From NCBI RefSeq assembly GCF_011761985.1, contig NZ_JAASQT010000003.1:62001-126000 (forward strand): DNA of 64,000 nucleotides, written 5' to 3'. Under the pieces are notes generated by a model. It saw only the letters and a list, made by a program, of their open reading frames with translations, did no database searches and was not told the DNA's origin. The stretch is from Brevundimonas terrae (GTDB taxonomy: Bacteria; Pseudomonadota; Alphaproteobacteria; Caulobacterales; Caulobacteraceae). This document shows, in pieces, positions 30,803-41,058 of this stretch. The first letter of the stretch is position 1. The number at the start of each line of letters is the position of its first letter. The position numbers and the translations under genes are program-made.

Positions 30803-30872
30803 TTAGAATTCCGCACAAAATATAAATTTTGCACGAAACTTACTTTAGAAAATCTACACTCACAACCCGTCA

Positions 30873-31613
30873 TCATCGCATGCGGAAAATCATCTCAGGA
30901 GTTTCGTAAAGTCTAGACTTAACAACAGGCCCATTATATCCAATCTTCACTAGATAATCCTTCAGCGCTTCAAATAAATGATCCCCAATTCTTGGATCAA
31001 AACAAACTTCTTTTACAATACTTTTAAAGTCCATATCATAACTATAAGTTTCTAAATTTTTATGTTTATCAATAATGTTTGGATTGTATACAATTCTATA
31101 CTCTTCTTCATGCTTGAAGGAGTCTCTTTTTATCCTAACAGAATCAGCAACGCCCCTGTTTGAAGTATCAAACATATCAATATTTTGGCAAAATTGCTCT
31201 AATTCATTGTAATTCAAATAATCAACTTCGATCAAAAATGCATCTAAATCGACAGACCTGGCATCAATAGAAGCCAAACTTTTAATAAAAGCGTCATAAA
31301 CTGACTTGAGATCAGCCTTCACCTTGATGCCCATAAAATCTGGAGAATAAATTCTCCACATTGCATCCGACTCTTGCAATTTCGACCAACATTGAGCAAG
31401 TATAGTTTTATTTGCAAATTCAACCATATCTGCAGACCCATCTCTATTTTGTAGTATATATTTTGACTTTAACATTAAGTTTTCATATTTATCTTCCCAC
31501 TTTTCAACATTAATAAGAGTATTTTTATTTGTTAAAAATGCATCAAATAGCCTTGATGCTGGAAGTATTCTATAAACATCAATATTTGTATTTAAATTTG
31601 ACAATATTGGCAT
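30873..31613 (-). CDS. DUF2971-family protein, AT-rich
   Basis: 246 residues of unknown function. Family landmarks are YRILPASRLFDAFLTNKNTL and WEDKYENL at the start, CWSKLQESDAMWRIYSPDFMG in the middle (W..S/Y..G pattern), and FKHEEEYRIVY, the K..F-HE-E-R motif, toward the end. GGAGG lies 5 bases before the ATG at 31613. Codon use is AT-rich against a GC-rich background, a sign of recent arrival. DUF2971 genes often sit in variable regions and near defence genes, but no partner is recognisable here. 70 bases separate it from the cysK-like start. Confidence 0.75.
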   Translation of the reverse strand: MPILSNLNTNIDVYRILPASRLFDAFLTNKNTLINVEKWEDKYENLMLKSKYILQNRDGSADMVEFANKTILAQCWSKLQESDAMWRIYSPDFMGIKVKADLKSVYDAFIKSLASIDARSVDLDAFLIEVDYLNYNELEQFCQNIDMFDTSNRGVADSVRIKRDSFKHEEEYRIVYNPNIIDKHKNLETYSYDMDFKSIVKEVCFDPRIGDHLFEALKDYLVKIGYNGPVVKSRLYETPEMIFRMR

Positions 31614-31710
31614 ACACGCCTCCCCATGGTTTAATCACATCATATTTATGGCTATTTAAACAAACATAAATATAGATACTTCATTTTTATCACAACACTA
31701 GGAGCCGTAC

Positions 31711-31893
31711 ATGGCTGGCCTAAAAGACAAGCGCGGGTTCATCGATAAGGATCGCATCGATCTGACCGAGCGTCAGTCGGTGGAGTATTGGATGAAGAAG
31801 TGGGGTGTGACGCGCGATCAGATCGTGACGGCGCACCGCAAGGTCGGGCGCATGACCAAGGACATTGCTGCCGAACTGGGCAAGAAGCGCTAA
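31711..31893 (+). CDS. Small DUF3606-family protein
   Basis: 60 residues. The pattern fits DUF3606: an acidic start (KDRIDLTERQSVEYWMKKWG), then VTRDQIVTAHRKVG and a C-terminal MTKDIAAELGKK. AGGAG (31700-31704) lies 6 bases before the ATG. Function is unknown; the fold resembles a small helical nucleic-acid-binding module. It is the only plus-strand gene between trpC and the acyl synthetase at 43.7 kb. Confidence 0.8.
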   Translation: MAGLKDKRGFIDKDRIDLTERQSVEYWMKKWGVTRDQIVTAHRKVGRMTKDIAAELGKKR

Positions 31894-31931
31894 GCGCCCT
31901 GCTCTACCCACTGCTCGCTACTTTCCACTCG

Positions 31932-32042
31932 CCGTCATCCTCCGGCTTGACCGGAGGATCCAGAGACGTGTGGTGAAGGTGGCTACGGCCCTTATGAATC
32001 CCCCGATCTGCGCCGCTAGGCGGCTTGTCGGAGGATGACGGT
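31932..32042. repeat. Dispersed palindromic element (GTCATCCTCCGG type)
   Basis: The left arm CCGTCATCCTCCGGCTTG (31932-31949) folds at once with CCGGAGGAT. It also recurs inverted at the right end as CTTGTCGGAGGATGACGG (about 32025-32042), giving a composite element of about 110 bases. This GTCATCCTC-GG-CTTGACC-GAGGATCC pattern is a common intergenic repeat in alphaproteobacteria. No ORF lies inside. Confidence 0.6.
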
Positions 32043-32061
32043 GGGTGTGGTGAGGCAAAAG

Positions 32062-32091
32062 AAAAGGCCCCAAGTTTCCTTGGGGCCTTTT
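32062..32091. terminator. Bidirectional terminator after lpd
   Basis: A 13-base-pair perfect stem, AAAAGGCCCCAAG/CTTGGGGCCTTTT, with a TTTC loop. It serves the minus-strand pdh-lpd operon, ending 24 bases beyond the lpd stop, and could also stop plus-strand reading from the DUF3606 gene. Confidence 0.85.
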
Positions 32092-32114
32092 GCAGTTTTA
32101 GCGATACAGCGTAA

Positions 32115-33518
32115 TCAGATGTGGATTACGCGGCCATAGGCGTCGAGGGCGGCTTCGTGCATGGCTTCCGACATGGTCGGGTGCGGATAGACGATGCCGT
32201 GGATGTCCTCTTCCGTCGCTTCCATCGTGATGGCGGTGACATAGCCCTGGATCATCTCGGTGACTTCGTGGCCGATCATGTGGGCACCGATCAGGGCACC
32301 CGTCTTGGCGTCGAAGATTACCTTTACGAAGCCTTCGGTATCACCCGAGGCGATGGCCTTGCCGTTCACGCGGAACGGGAAGCGGCCGATCTTGACCTCG
32401 CGCTTGGCTTCGCGCGCGCCCTGCTCCGTCACGCCGACAGACGCGACCTGAGGCTGGGCATAGGTGCAGCCAGCGATGGGCGAGTTCACGTTCGGGGTTT
32501 TGAAGCCCGCAATGTGTTCTGCCGCGTGGATGCCCTCGTGCGAGGCCTTGTGGGCCAGCCACGGCGCACCGGCGCAGTCGCCGATGGCATAGAGGCCCTT
32601 CACATTGGTCTGGCAGTGGCTGTCGGTCTTGATGTGACCGCGGTCCAGCTCAACGCCCAAAGCTTCCAAGCCAATGCCGTCGGTGTTGGCCGTGATGCCA
32701 ACCGCCGAGATGCAGACCTCGGCCTCAAGCGTTTCAGCCTTGCCGCCGACCTCGATAGCCACCGACACGCCGTTGGCGGTCTTGGTGACCTTCGTGACCT
32801 TGGCACCGGTCTTGAACTTGATGCCGCGCTTTTCAAAGCCCTTCTGGGCGGCCTTGGACACTTCTTCGTCCTCGACCGGCATGATGCGATCCACGGCTTC
32901 CACCACGGTCACGTCAGCGCCCAGAGCACGATAGAAGCTGGCGAACTCGATGCCGATGGCACCCGAGCCGATGACCACGAAGGTCTTCGGCAGCTTTTTC
33001 GGGGCCAGCGCGTCGCGGTAGGCCCAGATCTTGTCGCCGTCTGCTTCCAGACCGATCTGCGGCAGTGCGCGAGCGCGAGCGCCCACGGCCAGCATCACGT
33101 TCTTGGCGTTTACGATCCGCTCCCCGCCCTTGTTCAGGGTCACGACCACCTGCGGCGCTGCAGTGCCCTTTTCGAGCTTTGCGGTGCCTTCGATGACCTC
33201 GATCTTGTTCTTCTTCATCAGGAAGCCAACGCCTTGCGTCAGCTGCTTGGCCACACCGCGGGAACGCTGGATGATGGCATCAAAGTCAAACGACGCGCCG
33301 GAAGCCGACAGGCCGTATTCCTTGAGGTGGCTTAGGCTCTCGAACTTTTCGCCCGACTTCAGCAGGGCTTTGGTCGGGATACAGCCCCAGTTCAGGCAGA
33401 TACCGCCGAGGTTTTCACGCTCGACGATAGCGACCTTCAGGCCCAGTTGGCTGGCACGGATGGCCGCGACGTAACCGCCGGGGCCCGAGCCGATCACAAC
33501 GAGATCAAAATCACTCAT
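32115..33518 (-). CDS. lpdA: Dihydrolipoyl dehydrogenase (E3)
   Basis: 467-residue FAD flavoprotein that reoxidises the lipoyl groups of pyruvate dehydrogenase and passes electrons to NAD+. N-terminal FAD site VVIGSGPGGYVAAIRA, redox disulfide in GGICLNWGCIPTKALL, NAD site VVIGSGAIGIEFASFY, and the C-terminal catalytic His-Glu in YPHPTMSEAMHEA. It is the last gene of the pdh operon, 12 bases after pdhC. Confidence 0.96.
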   Translation of the reverse strand: MSDFDLVVIGSGPGGYVAAIRASQLGLKVAIVERENLGGICLNWGCIPTKALLKSGEKFESLSHLKEYGLSASGASFDFDAIIQRSRGVAKQLTQGVGFLMKKNKIEVIEGTAKLEKGTAAPQVVVTLNKGGERIVNAKNVMLAVGARARALPQIGLEADGDKIWAYRDALAPKKLPKTFVVIGSGAIGIEFASFYRALGADVTVVEAVDRIMPVEDEEVSKAAQKGFEKRGIKFKTGAKVTKVTKTANGVSVAIEVGGKAETLEAEVCISAVGITANTDGIGLEALGVELDRGHIKTDSHCQTNVKGLYAIGDCAGAPWLAHKASHEGIHAAEHIAGFKTPNVNSPIAGCTYAQPQVASVGVTEQGAREAKREVKIGRFPFRVNGKAIASGDTEGFVKVIFDAKTGALIGAHMIGHEVTEMIQGYVTAITMEATEEDIHGIVYPHPTMSEAMHEAALDAYGRVIHI

Positions 33519-33530
33519 AAGCTTTGATCC

Positions 33531-34799
33531 TTAGGCCAGCATCGACAGCGGTTCTTCAAGCAGCGGCTTGAAGGCTTGCAGGAAGCGGGCACCGACAGCG
33601 CCATCCACCACGCGGTGATCGCAGGTCAGGGTGACAGTCATCACCGTGGCCACAGCCAGTTCGCCATTCTTGACGACCGGACGCTTCTCGCCTGCACCCA
33701 CGCTCATAATGCAGCCTTGCGGCTCGTTGATGATCGAGGTGAATTGCTTGATGCCGAACATGCCAAGGTTGGACACCGAGAAGGTGCCGCCCTGGAACTC
33801 TTCCGGCTTCAGCTTGCGATCACGGGCGCGCTTGGCCAGATCTTTCGACTCGGTCGCGATCTGGGCCAGACCCTTGGTCTCGGCCTTGCGGATGATCGGG
33901 GTGATCAGGCCGCCATCAATAGCCACAGCCATCGACACGTCGGCATGGTGGTGCATGGCAATGCCTTCGGGCGTGTAGGAAGCATTGGCTTCCGGCACGG
34001 CCTTCAGGGCCATAGCAGCGGCCTTGATGACGAAGTCGTTGACCGACACCTTGATACCGCGCGGCTCCAGCATCTTGTTGATCTGGGCGCGGGCCGCCAT
34101 CAGGGCGTCCAGCTCCACATCAATGAACAGCGGGAAGTGCGGGACGTTGTTGACGCTGTCGACCAGACGGCGGGCAATCGCCTTGCGCATACCGTCCAGC
34201 GGAACGAGGTCGTAGGTGCCGTCGGGAATGCCCAGCTGTGCCAGCGAAGGGGTCGCCTTGGCGGCGGCAGGAGCAGCAGCGGCAGCGGCCGGAGCCGAAG
34301 CGCTTGCACCACCCGAAGCTTGAGCAGCCTCGACGTCGCGCTTGACGATACGGCCATGCGGGCCGGTGCCCTTGATGGCTTTCAGGTCAAGGCCAGCCAT
34401 GGCCGCCAGGCGGCGGGCCAGCGGCGAAGCGAAGATACGCTCGCCAGACGCAGCGACCGGAGCCGGAGCGGCTTTCGGGGCTTCAGTCTTCGGGGCTTCC
34501 TTGGCCGGAGCGGCAGCAGCAGCCGGAGCGGCCTCTGCCTTCTTCGGAGCAGGTGCGGCATCGTCGCCAGCCAGACGGGCGATCAAGGTATTGACCTTCA
34601 CGCCCTCGGTGCCTTCGGCAACGAGGATTTCCAGCACTTCGCCTTCGTCCACGGCCTCGACTTCCATCGTGGCCTTGTCGGTTTCGATCTCAGCGATGAC
34701 ATCACCGGCGGAGACAGTGTCTCCCACCTTGATGTGCCACTTGGCCAGAACGCCCTCTTCCATCGTCGGAGACAGGGCGGGCATCAGGATGTCGGTCAT
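33531..34799 (-). CDS. pdhC: Pyruvate dehydrogenase E2, dihydrolipoamide acetyltransferase
   Basis: 422-residue core subunit. Order: lipoyl domain (residues 1-80, lipoyl-Lys in [12 protein letters not shown]), an Ala/Pro-rich linker, the peripheral-subunit-binding domain ([20 protein letters not shown]), a second linker, and the acetyltransferase domain ending in [19 protein letters not shown] with the catalytic His. Its lipoyl domain is nearly identical to that of pdhB. The start overlaps the stop of the DUF5076 gene by one base. Confidence 0.96.
   Translation of the reverse strand: MTDILMPALSPTMEEGVLAKWHIKVGDTVSAGDVIAEIETDKATMEVEAVDEGEVLEILVAEGTEGVKVNTLIARLAGDDAAPAPKKAEAAPAAAAAPAKEAPKTEAPKAAPAPVAASGERIFASPLARRLAAMAGLDLKAIKGTGPHGRIVKRDVEAAQASGGASASAPAAAAAAPAAAKATPSLAQLGIPDGTYDLVPLDGMRKAIARRLVDSVNNVPHFPLFIDVELDALMAARAQINKMLEPRGIKVSVNDFVIKAAAMALKAVPEANASYTPEGIAMHHHADVSMAVAIDGGLITPIIRKAETKGLAQIATESKDLAKRARDRKLKPEEFQGGTFSVSNLGMFGIKQFTSIINEPQGCIMSVGAGEKRPVVKNGELAVATVMTVTLTCDHRVVDGAVGARFLQAFKPLLEEPLSMLA
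34548..34799. repeat. Lipoyl-domain duplication, copy in pdhC
   Basis: This segment, coding for the first 84 residues of E2, closely matches 36223-36474 in pdhB at both DNA and protein level. The two proteins differ at about 8 of the first 85 residues by my count. Confidence 0.85.
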
Positions 34800-35110
34800 C
34801 AGGCATTACCTCCCTGAGGGGCGACAGGCTCGGCGACGGTGCGGACATTGTCCGCCTTGATCACGCCGCTGAGGCCTTCGAGGATGCGGTGATAGGCTTG
34901 GGTTTCGTTGTGGCCGTGACGGACGGCATAGCCGTGCGCCATGTGACGCGCGGCATAGGCCAGCATTTCACCGAACTTGATCGGGTCGTTGAAGGCAGGC
35001 TTCACCGACATGACTGGCTCGTCCTTCGACCACCACATACGCAGCAGTTCGATGGCCTTCTCGTCAGCGGCGACGCTGTCGGGAACGGTCAGTTCGAAGT
35101 CTTCGCTCAT
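34799..35110 (-). CDS. DUF5076-like small protein inside the pdh operon
   Basis: 103 residues, probably soluble and helical. It begins [20 protein letters not shown] and contains [20 protein letters not shown] and [20 protein letters not shown]. It overlaps the pdhB stop (ATGA) and the pdhC start (TGATG), so it must be translated with E1-beta and E2. I believe it belongs to DUF5076, found in this position in related bacteria, but I cannot confirm that. Function is unknown; a role tied to the dehydrogenase complex is suggested only by position. Confidence 0.8.
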   Translation of the reverse strand: MSEDFELTVPDSVAADEKAIELLRMWWSKDEPVMSVKPAFNDPIKFGEMLAYAARHMAHGYAVRHGHNETQAYHRILEGLSGVIKADNVRTVAEPVAPQGGNA

Positions 35111-36474
35111 GCCATCACCTGCTTTACAGCAGCAACGATCTTGTCGACGCCTGGAATGGACAGGGCTTCGAGGTTCGCAGCGTAAGGCAGCGGCACGTCT
35201 TCCTGGTGTACGCGCAACGGCGGGGCATCTAGGTAGTCGAAGGCCTCGGCGATCACGCTGGCGACAACCTCGGCACCAACGCCCATACGACCCCAGCCCT
35301 CTTCGGCCGAGACCAGACGGTTGGTCTTCTTGACGCTGTTGATGATGGTTTCGGTATCCAGCGGACGCAGGGTACGCAGATCGACAACCTCGGCCGAGAT
35401 GCCTTCTTCAGCCAGCTTTTCAGCGGCTTGCAAGGCAAAGCCAACCATGCGGCTGTGGGCCGTAATGGTGACATCGGTGCCTTCGCGACGGACCTTGGCC
35501 TTGCCGATCGGCACGACATAGTCTTCGATTTCCGGCACGTCGAACTCGATACCGTACATCATCTCGTGTTCGAGGAAGACGATCGGGTTCGGATCGCGGA
35601 TAGCCGCCTTCAGCAGGCCCTTGGCATCTGCGGCGTCATACGGCGCAATCACCTTCAGGCCCGGAATCTGGGCGTACCATGCCGAATAGTCCTGAGAGTG
35701 CTGGGCACCCACGCGGCTGGCGGCACCGTTCGGACCACGGAACACGATCGGGCAACGGATTTGACCGCCCGACATGTACAGGGTCTTGGCCGCCGAGTTG
35801 ATGATGTGGTCGATGGCCTGCATGCCAAAGTTCCACGTCATAAACTCGACGATGGGCTTCAGACCGGCCATGGCCGCACCGACGCCCAGACCGGCAAAGC
35901 CGTGCTCGGTAATCGGGGTATCGACCACGCGTTGCGGGCCGAATTCCTGAAGCAGTTCGCGGCTGACCTTATAGGCGCCCTGATACTGGGCAACTTCCTC
36001 GCCCATCAAGAACACAGCGTCGTCGCGGCGCATTTCTTCGGCCATCGCGTCACGCAGGGCGTCACGGATGGTGGTCTTGACCAGCTTGGCGTCAGCCGGA
36101 ATTTCCGGATCGCGCAGCTCGGCCGTCGGCTTGGCAGCAGGAGCCGCAGCCTTGGGAGCCTGAACCGGCGCTTCAGCTTCGGTCTGGGTCATAGGCTGGC
36201 TTTGGGGCTCTGCAGCCTTCGGTGCCGGTGCAACCTCGTCGCCAGCCAGGCGGGCGATTGGCGTATTCACCTTCACGCCCTCGGAGCCTTCGGCCACGAG
36301 GATTTCCAGCACTTCGCCTTCATCGACAGCCTCGACTTCCATCGTGGCCTTGTCGGTTTCAATCTCGGCAATCACCTGACCTGCAGAGACGGTATCACCC
36401 GCCTTGATGTGCCATTTGGTCAGCGTGCCTTCTTCCATGGTGGGCGACAGCGCCGGCATCAGAATGTCGGTCAC
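35107..36474 (-). CDS. pdhB: Pyruvate dehydrogenase E1 beta with N-terminal lipoyl domain
   Basis: 455-residue thiamine-diphosphate-dependent subunit. It starts with a lipoyl domain (residues 1-80; [12 protein letters not shown]) and an Ala/Pro linker, then the transketolase-like E1-beta body ([59 protein letters not shown]). A lipoylated E1-beta is an alphaproteobacterial feature. It follows pdhA after 3 bases. Confidence 0.96.
   Translation of the reverse strand: MTDILMPALSPTMEEGTLTKWHIKAGDTVSAGQVIAEIETDKATMEVEAVDEGEVLEILVAEGSEGVKVNTPIARLAGDEVAPAPKAAEPQSQPMTQTEAEAPVQAPKAAAPAAKPTAELRDPEIPADAKLVKTTIRDALRDAMAEEMRRDDAVFLMGEEVAQYQGAYKVSRELLQEFGPQRVVDTPITEHGFAGLGVGAAMAGLKPIVEFMTWNFGMQAIDHIINSAAKTLYMSGGQIRCPIVFRGPNGAASRVGAQHSQDYSAWYAQIPGLKVIAPYDAADAKGLLKAAIRDPNPIVFLEHEMMYGIEFDVPEIEDYVVPIGKAKVRREGTDVTITAHSRMVGFALQAAEKLAEEGISAEVVDLRTLRPLDTETIINSVKKTNRLVSAEEGWGRMGVGAEVVASVIAEAFDYLDAPPLRVHQEDVPLPYAANLEALSIPGVDKIVAAVKQVMA
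36223..36474. repeat. Lipoyl-domain duplication, copy in pdhB
   Basis: Direct-repeat partner of 34548-34799, same orientation, about 1.7 kb apart. The high similarity suggests recent duplication or continuing gene conversion between the two lipoyl domains. Confidence 0.85.
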
Positions 36475-36477
36475 GGA

Positions 36478-37509
36478 TCAGGCCTCCACGTAAACGTCTG
36501 TGTAAAGCTCGGACGGATCGGGTTCCGGGCTTTCTTGTGCAAATTGAACGGATTCAGCCACGATAGCCTTCACCTCGTTATCGACGGCTTTCAGCTCGTC
36601 CTCGGTCACCTTGGCGGCGGCCAGAAGCATCTTGATGTGGTCGATCGGGTCGCGGGTCTTCTTGACCTCGTCGACTTCTTCCTTCGAGCGATACTTCGCC
36701 GGATCGGACATCGAGTGGCCGCGATAGCGATAGGTCTTCACTTCGAGGATATACGGGCCTTCGCCAGCGCGGGCGCGAGCCACGGCGCGGGCGGTTGCAT
36801 CGCGTACAGCCAGAACGTCCATGCCGTCGACCTGCTCGCCCGGAATACCGAACGAGGCACCGCGCATATAAAGCTCGGTCGTCGAGGAGGCGCGGTCAAT
36901 GGCCGTGCCCATGGCGTATTCGTTGTTCTCGATGATGTAGATGGCCGGCAGCTTCCACAGCTGGGCCATGTTGAAGCTCTCGTAGACCTGACCCTGGTTC
37001 GAGGCACCGTCGCCGAAATAGACGAACGAGACCGAGTCATCGCCACGGTACTTGCCCGCAAAGGCCAGACCGGTGCCCAGAGCCACCTGTGCGCCCACAA
37101 TGCCGTGGCCGCCATAGAAGCCGGTCGGCACATCGAACATGTGCATCGAACCGCCCTTGCCCTTGGACGAGCCACCGGCGCGGCCGGTCAGTTCGGCCAT
37201 AACGGCATTCGGGTCCATCCCCGCAGCCAGCATGTGGCCGTGGTCACGATAGCCCGTGATAATCTTGTCGTGGCCTTGCTTGACGCTTTCTTGCACGCCA
37301 ACGGCAACGGCTTCCTGACCGATATACAGGTGGCAGAAGCCACCGATCAGGCCCATGCCATACAGCTGGCCCGCGCGCTCTTCAAAGCGGCGGATAAGGA
37401 CCATCTCGCGATAGTAACGCAGCAGGTCTTCTTTCGAAGCCTGAGGCGTGTTCGGAATTCTGATTTCACCCTGTTCGGATGAAGATTTCTGAACCGCGGC
37501 TTTCGCCAT
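36478..37509 (-). CDS. pdhA: Pyruvate dehydrogenase E1 alpha
   Basis: 343-residue subunit that decarboxylates pyruvate with thiamine diphosphate. It shows the cofactor motif GDGASNQGQVYESFNMAQLW ending in IIENNEYAMG, and the phosphorylation-loop region TYRYRGHSMSDPAKYRSKEE. The start at 37509 follows an upstream region with two inverted repeats. It is the first gene of pdhA-pdhB-DUF5076-pdhC-lpd. Confidence 0.96.
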   Translation of the reverse strand: MAKAAVQKSSSEQGEIRIPNTPQASKEDLLRYYREMVLIRRFEERAGQLYGMGLIGGFCHLYIGQEAVAVGVQESVKQGHDKIITGYRDHGHMLAAGMDPNAVMAELTGRAGGSSKGKGGSMHMFDVPTGFYGGHGIVGAQVALGTGLAFAGKYRGDDSVSFVYFGDGASNQGQVYESFNMAQLWKLPAIYIIENNEYAMGTAIDRASSTTELYMRGASFGIPGEQVDGMDVLAVRDATARAVARARAGEGPYILEVKTYRYRGHSMSDPAKYRSKEEVDEVKKTRDPIDHIKMLLAAAKVTEDELKAVDNEVKAIVAESVQFAQESPEPDPSELYTDVYVEA

Positions 37510-37547
37510 TCCGGCATCTCCCGGTTGCGCCCCGGGTAACGGGGACT

Positions 37548-37622
37548 CTTCTCATTACGATGAGAAGGGGTTTAGCAGCCTTGGCGACGCCTTAGCAAAG
37601 CGCAGTTTCGTGTTGTAACACG
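37548..37622 (-). promoter_or_regulatory. Two inverted repeats upstream of pdhA
   Basis: CTTCTCAT-TACG-ATGAGAAG (37548-37567) and CGTGTT-GT-AACACG (37609-37622) lie in the 116-base gap between the divIC/ftsB-like gene and pdhA. Both are perfect. They could be operators or a 5'-leader hairpin controlling the pdh operon. The upper one directly abuts the stop of the upstream gene and could instead serve as its end signal. Confidence 0.35.
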
Positions 37623-37625
37623 AGT

Positions 37626-37958
37626 TTAGCCTGCCCGGACCGCCTCGGGACTGCGTACCGCAGGTGTATGAACACGCACAACATAGTCTCGCGGATCGGC
37701 AAAACCGATTACAGCGCGGGCACGTTCTTCAAGAAGATCACGCGAAAGGCTGCTGGAGCGCAGATAGCGGACGCGCACTTCCAGATCCTGCCTCTCCTCA
37801 AGCAGATGTGACAATTCGGCCTGACGCTTGTGCAGCAGCGCCTCGCGGGACTTGCCGCTCAGCACACCGCGCTCGCCCGTCAGCCCGTGTACGCCAAAGT
37901 ACAGGACTGCAAGCAAGATCAGAACTGACGGTAAATACGGCTTCATCTGCTCTATCAC
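37626..37958 (-). CDS. Septum formation initiator protein (DivIC/FtsB family)
   Basis: 110-residue bitopic membrane protein. A short cytosolic start (MIEQMKPYLP), one membrane helix (SVLILLAVLYFGVHGLTG), a periplasmic coiled coil (LLHKRQAELSHLLEERQDLEVR) and a DivIC-like tail (LLEERARAVIGFADPRDYVV) fit FtsB of the divisome. The GTG at 37958 is chosen because AGGAG lies 8 bases upstream. The frame is open to 38003, and an ATG at 37946 is the other choice. In many relatives it sits between eno and pdhA, as here. Confidence 0.85.
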   Translation of the reverse strand: MIEQMKPYLPSVLILLAVLYFGVHGLTGERGVLSGKSREALLHKRQAELSHLLEERQDLEVRVRYLRSSSLSRDLLEERARAVIGFADPRDYVVRVHTPAVRSPEAVRAG

Positions 37959-38024
37959 TGACGCCGCTCCTTCTGAGCGATGGCACGAATCCAACCCGTG
38001 CACGAAAATGGTTAGTTAAGAATT

Positions 38025-38062
38025 AAAAACTCCGCCGCCGGATGACCGACGACGGAGTTTTT
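38025..38062. terminator. Bidirectional terminator after eno
   Basis: AAAACTCCGCCG (38026-38037) pairs with CGACGGAGTTTT (ending 38061), with one mismatch, and is flanked by A- and T-runs on both sides. It ends the minus-strand eno transcript, whose stop is at 38106. Confidence 0.75.
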
Positions 38063-38105
38063 GAATTTGTTTGCAAATCGAAGCCCCGAAAGGCTCCTGC
38101 AAAGC

Positions 38106-39512
<1,407 letters not shown>

Positions 39513-39548
39513 TCACCGATATGGAAATCGGCAGACCTAAACCGGGAC

Positions 39549-39731
39549 TTAGTCTTCGGCTTGGGTCAGAACCTGACGACCGCGGTACATACCGGTCTTC
39601 AGGTCGATGTGGTGCGAGCGACGCAGCTCGCCGGTGTCTTTGTCCTCGGTGTACGGGTTGCTGCCCAGAGCGTCATGCGCACGGCGCATGTTACGACGGG
39701 ACGGGGATACTTTGCGCTTCGGAACGGCCAT
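39549..39731 (-). CDS. rpmF: 50S ribosomal protein L32
   Basis: 60-residue ribosomal protein. The start [20 protein letters not shown] at 39731 is the classic L32 N-terminus, followed by a basic middle and [20 protein letters not shown]. No zinc-binding Cys pairs are present, as in zinc-independent L32 forms. It has its own short transcript with a strong terminator. Confidence 0.96.
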   Translation of the reverse strand: MAVPKRKVSPSRRNMRRAHDALGSNPYTEDKDTGELRRSHHIDLKTGMYRGRQVLTQAED

Positions 39732-39948
39732 GTCCGTCTCAATCTCTAAGTCGGTGCGCCGATGAAGGCGCGAAAAACAATAGCGGCGGCCACGAAATCC
39801 GGACCGCCACACGAGGCCGCGCTTATGCATGAAGCCGACGATGATTTCAAGGGGTAGTGCCGAAAGAGCTAAAACACTGCCATCACGGCCTCTCAAAGCC
39901 CCTTTTCGACCCCGAACGGCGTCTTATTCGCCGAAAGTCGTCAACGAA

Positions 39949-41058
39949 TCAACGCGCGAGGCGATCCGCGACCGCTTCCCCGATTGCCATCGAACTGGTC
40001 AGGCCCGGACTTTCGATACCAAACAGGGCCATCAGCCCCCCGATACCGTGCGATTCGACGCCGCGAAGCTGGAAATCCGGCTGAGGCTGACCCTTGCCAT
40101 GCAGTTTTGGACGGATCCCCGCATAGTCAGGGGCCAGTTTCTCGACCTGCACATCCGGCCAGAAGCGGCGGATATAGCCCGCAAACACTTCTGCCTTGGC
40201 CGGATCGACCGAATAGTCCTCGGCCTCGACATAGGCCAGATCGGGGCCAAACACGCCCTGCCCGCCCAGATCCTTGCGGTAATGCGTCCCCAGCGCGCCC
40301 GGAATGGGCGGCGGATAGATCAGGCGATTGAACGGTGCGGGGCCTGACAAACGGAAATAGACGCCCTTGCCGAAATGGCCCGCAGGGATCAGGTCCGCCG
40401 GATAGCCCTCAATGCTGGCTGCCACCTTTTGTGCCGACAGGCCCGCCGCCGTCACCAACAGGCGGCTGGTGACGCTCATGGCCCCTTCGCCGCCGACATG
40501 GATGGTAAAACCACCCCCCGCCAGAGGCTCGGCCCCTTCGAACGGTGCAGATGTGACCACAGAGCCGCCCGCAGCCTCGATCTCGCCCTCAAGGGCCAGC
40601 ATATAGCCATGACTGTCGAACAGGCCGCTCTCGGGCGACAGGATGGCCGCGACCGCATTCAACTGCGGCTCCAGCGCCCTCGCCTGTTCGCCGCTTAGAA
40701 GCTCCAGCCCCTCGACGCCGTTGATGCGCCCCTGCTCCAAGATCGCCTCGATGCGTGGCACCTCGGCCTCTTCTGTGGCGACAACCAGCTTGCCGCACTT
40801 CCAGTGATCGACCTTGTGGCTTTCAAGGAAATCATAGAGCCGCCGACGCCCCTCGACACAGAACTTCGCCTTGAGCGATCCGGTCGGATAATAGAGCCCG
40901 GCGTGAATGACCTCGGAATTGCGCGAGGACACGCCCTGCCCGATGTGCGGTTCTTTTTCCAGAACCAGAACCGTCAGCCCCCGTTTCGACAACGCCCGCC
41001 CGCATGCCAGCCCTACGGCACCTGCACCCACAACGGTCGCATCGAAATCGAAAGACAT
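39949..41058 (-). CDS. FAD-dependent oxidoreductase (L-2-hydroxyglutarate oxidase-like, DAO family)
   Basis: 369-residue flavoprotein. It has the dinucleotide-binding start ATVVGAGAVGLACGRALSKRG, LEKEPHIGQGVSSRNSEVIH, AGLYYPTGSLKAKFCVEG and a C-terminal FGIESPGLTSSMAIGEAVA. The SSRNSEVIHAG-YYP-GSLKA string is typical of the L-2-hydroxyglutarate dehydrogenase/oxidase group, but the substrate is not proven. The start at 41058 overlaps the stop of the upstream START-domain gene (TGATG), making it the third gene of the lipA cluster. Confidence 0.85.
   Translation of the reverse strand: MSFDFDATVVGAGAVGLACGRALSKRGLTVLVLEKEPHIGQGVSSRNSEVIHAGLYYPTGSLKAKFCVEGRRRLYDFLESHKVDHWKCGKLVVATEEAEVPRIEAILEQGRINGVEGLELLSGEQARALEPQLNAVAAILSPESGLFDSHGYMLALEGEIEAAGGSVVTSAPFEGAEPLAGGGFTIHVGGEGAMSVTSRLLVTAAGLSAQKVAASIEGYPADLIPAGHFGKGVYFRLSGPAPFNRLIYPPPIPGALGTHYRKDLGGQGVFGPDLAYVEAEDYSVDPAKAEVFAGYIRRFWPDVQVEKLAPDYAGIRPKLHGKGQPQPDFQLRGVESHGIGGLMALFGIESPGLTSSMAIGEAVADRLAR

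Noticed and set aside
28344-32100. Defence island or prophage
   Set aside because: Apart from a lone DUF2971 gene and a DUF3606 gene there is no nuclease, toxin-antitoxin pair, integrase or phage gene; the composition shift alone is not enough.
35428-37482. 684-residue plus-strand frame across pdhB and pdhA
   Set aside because: A shadow frame opposite two clear pyruvate dehydrogenase genes, with His/Gly/Asp-rich filler composition.
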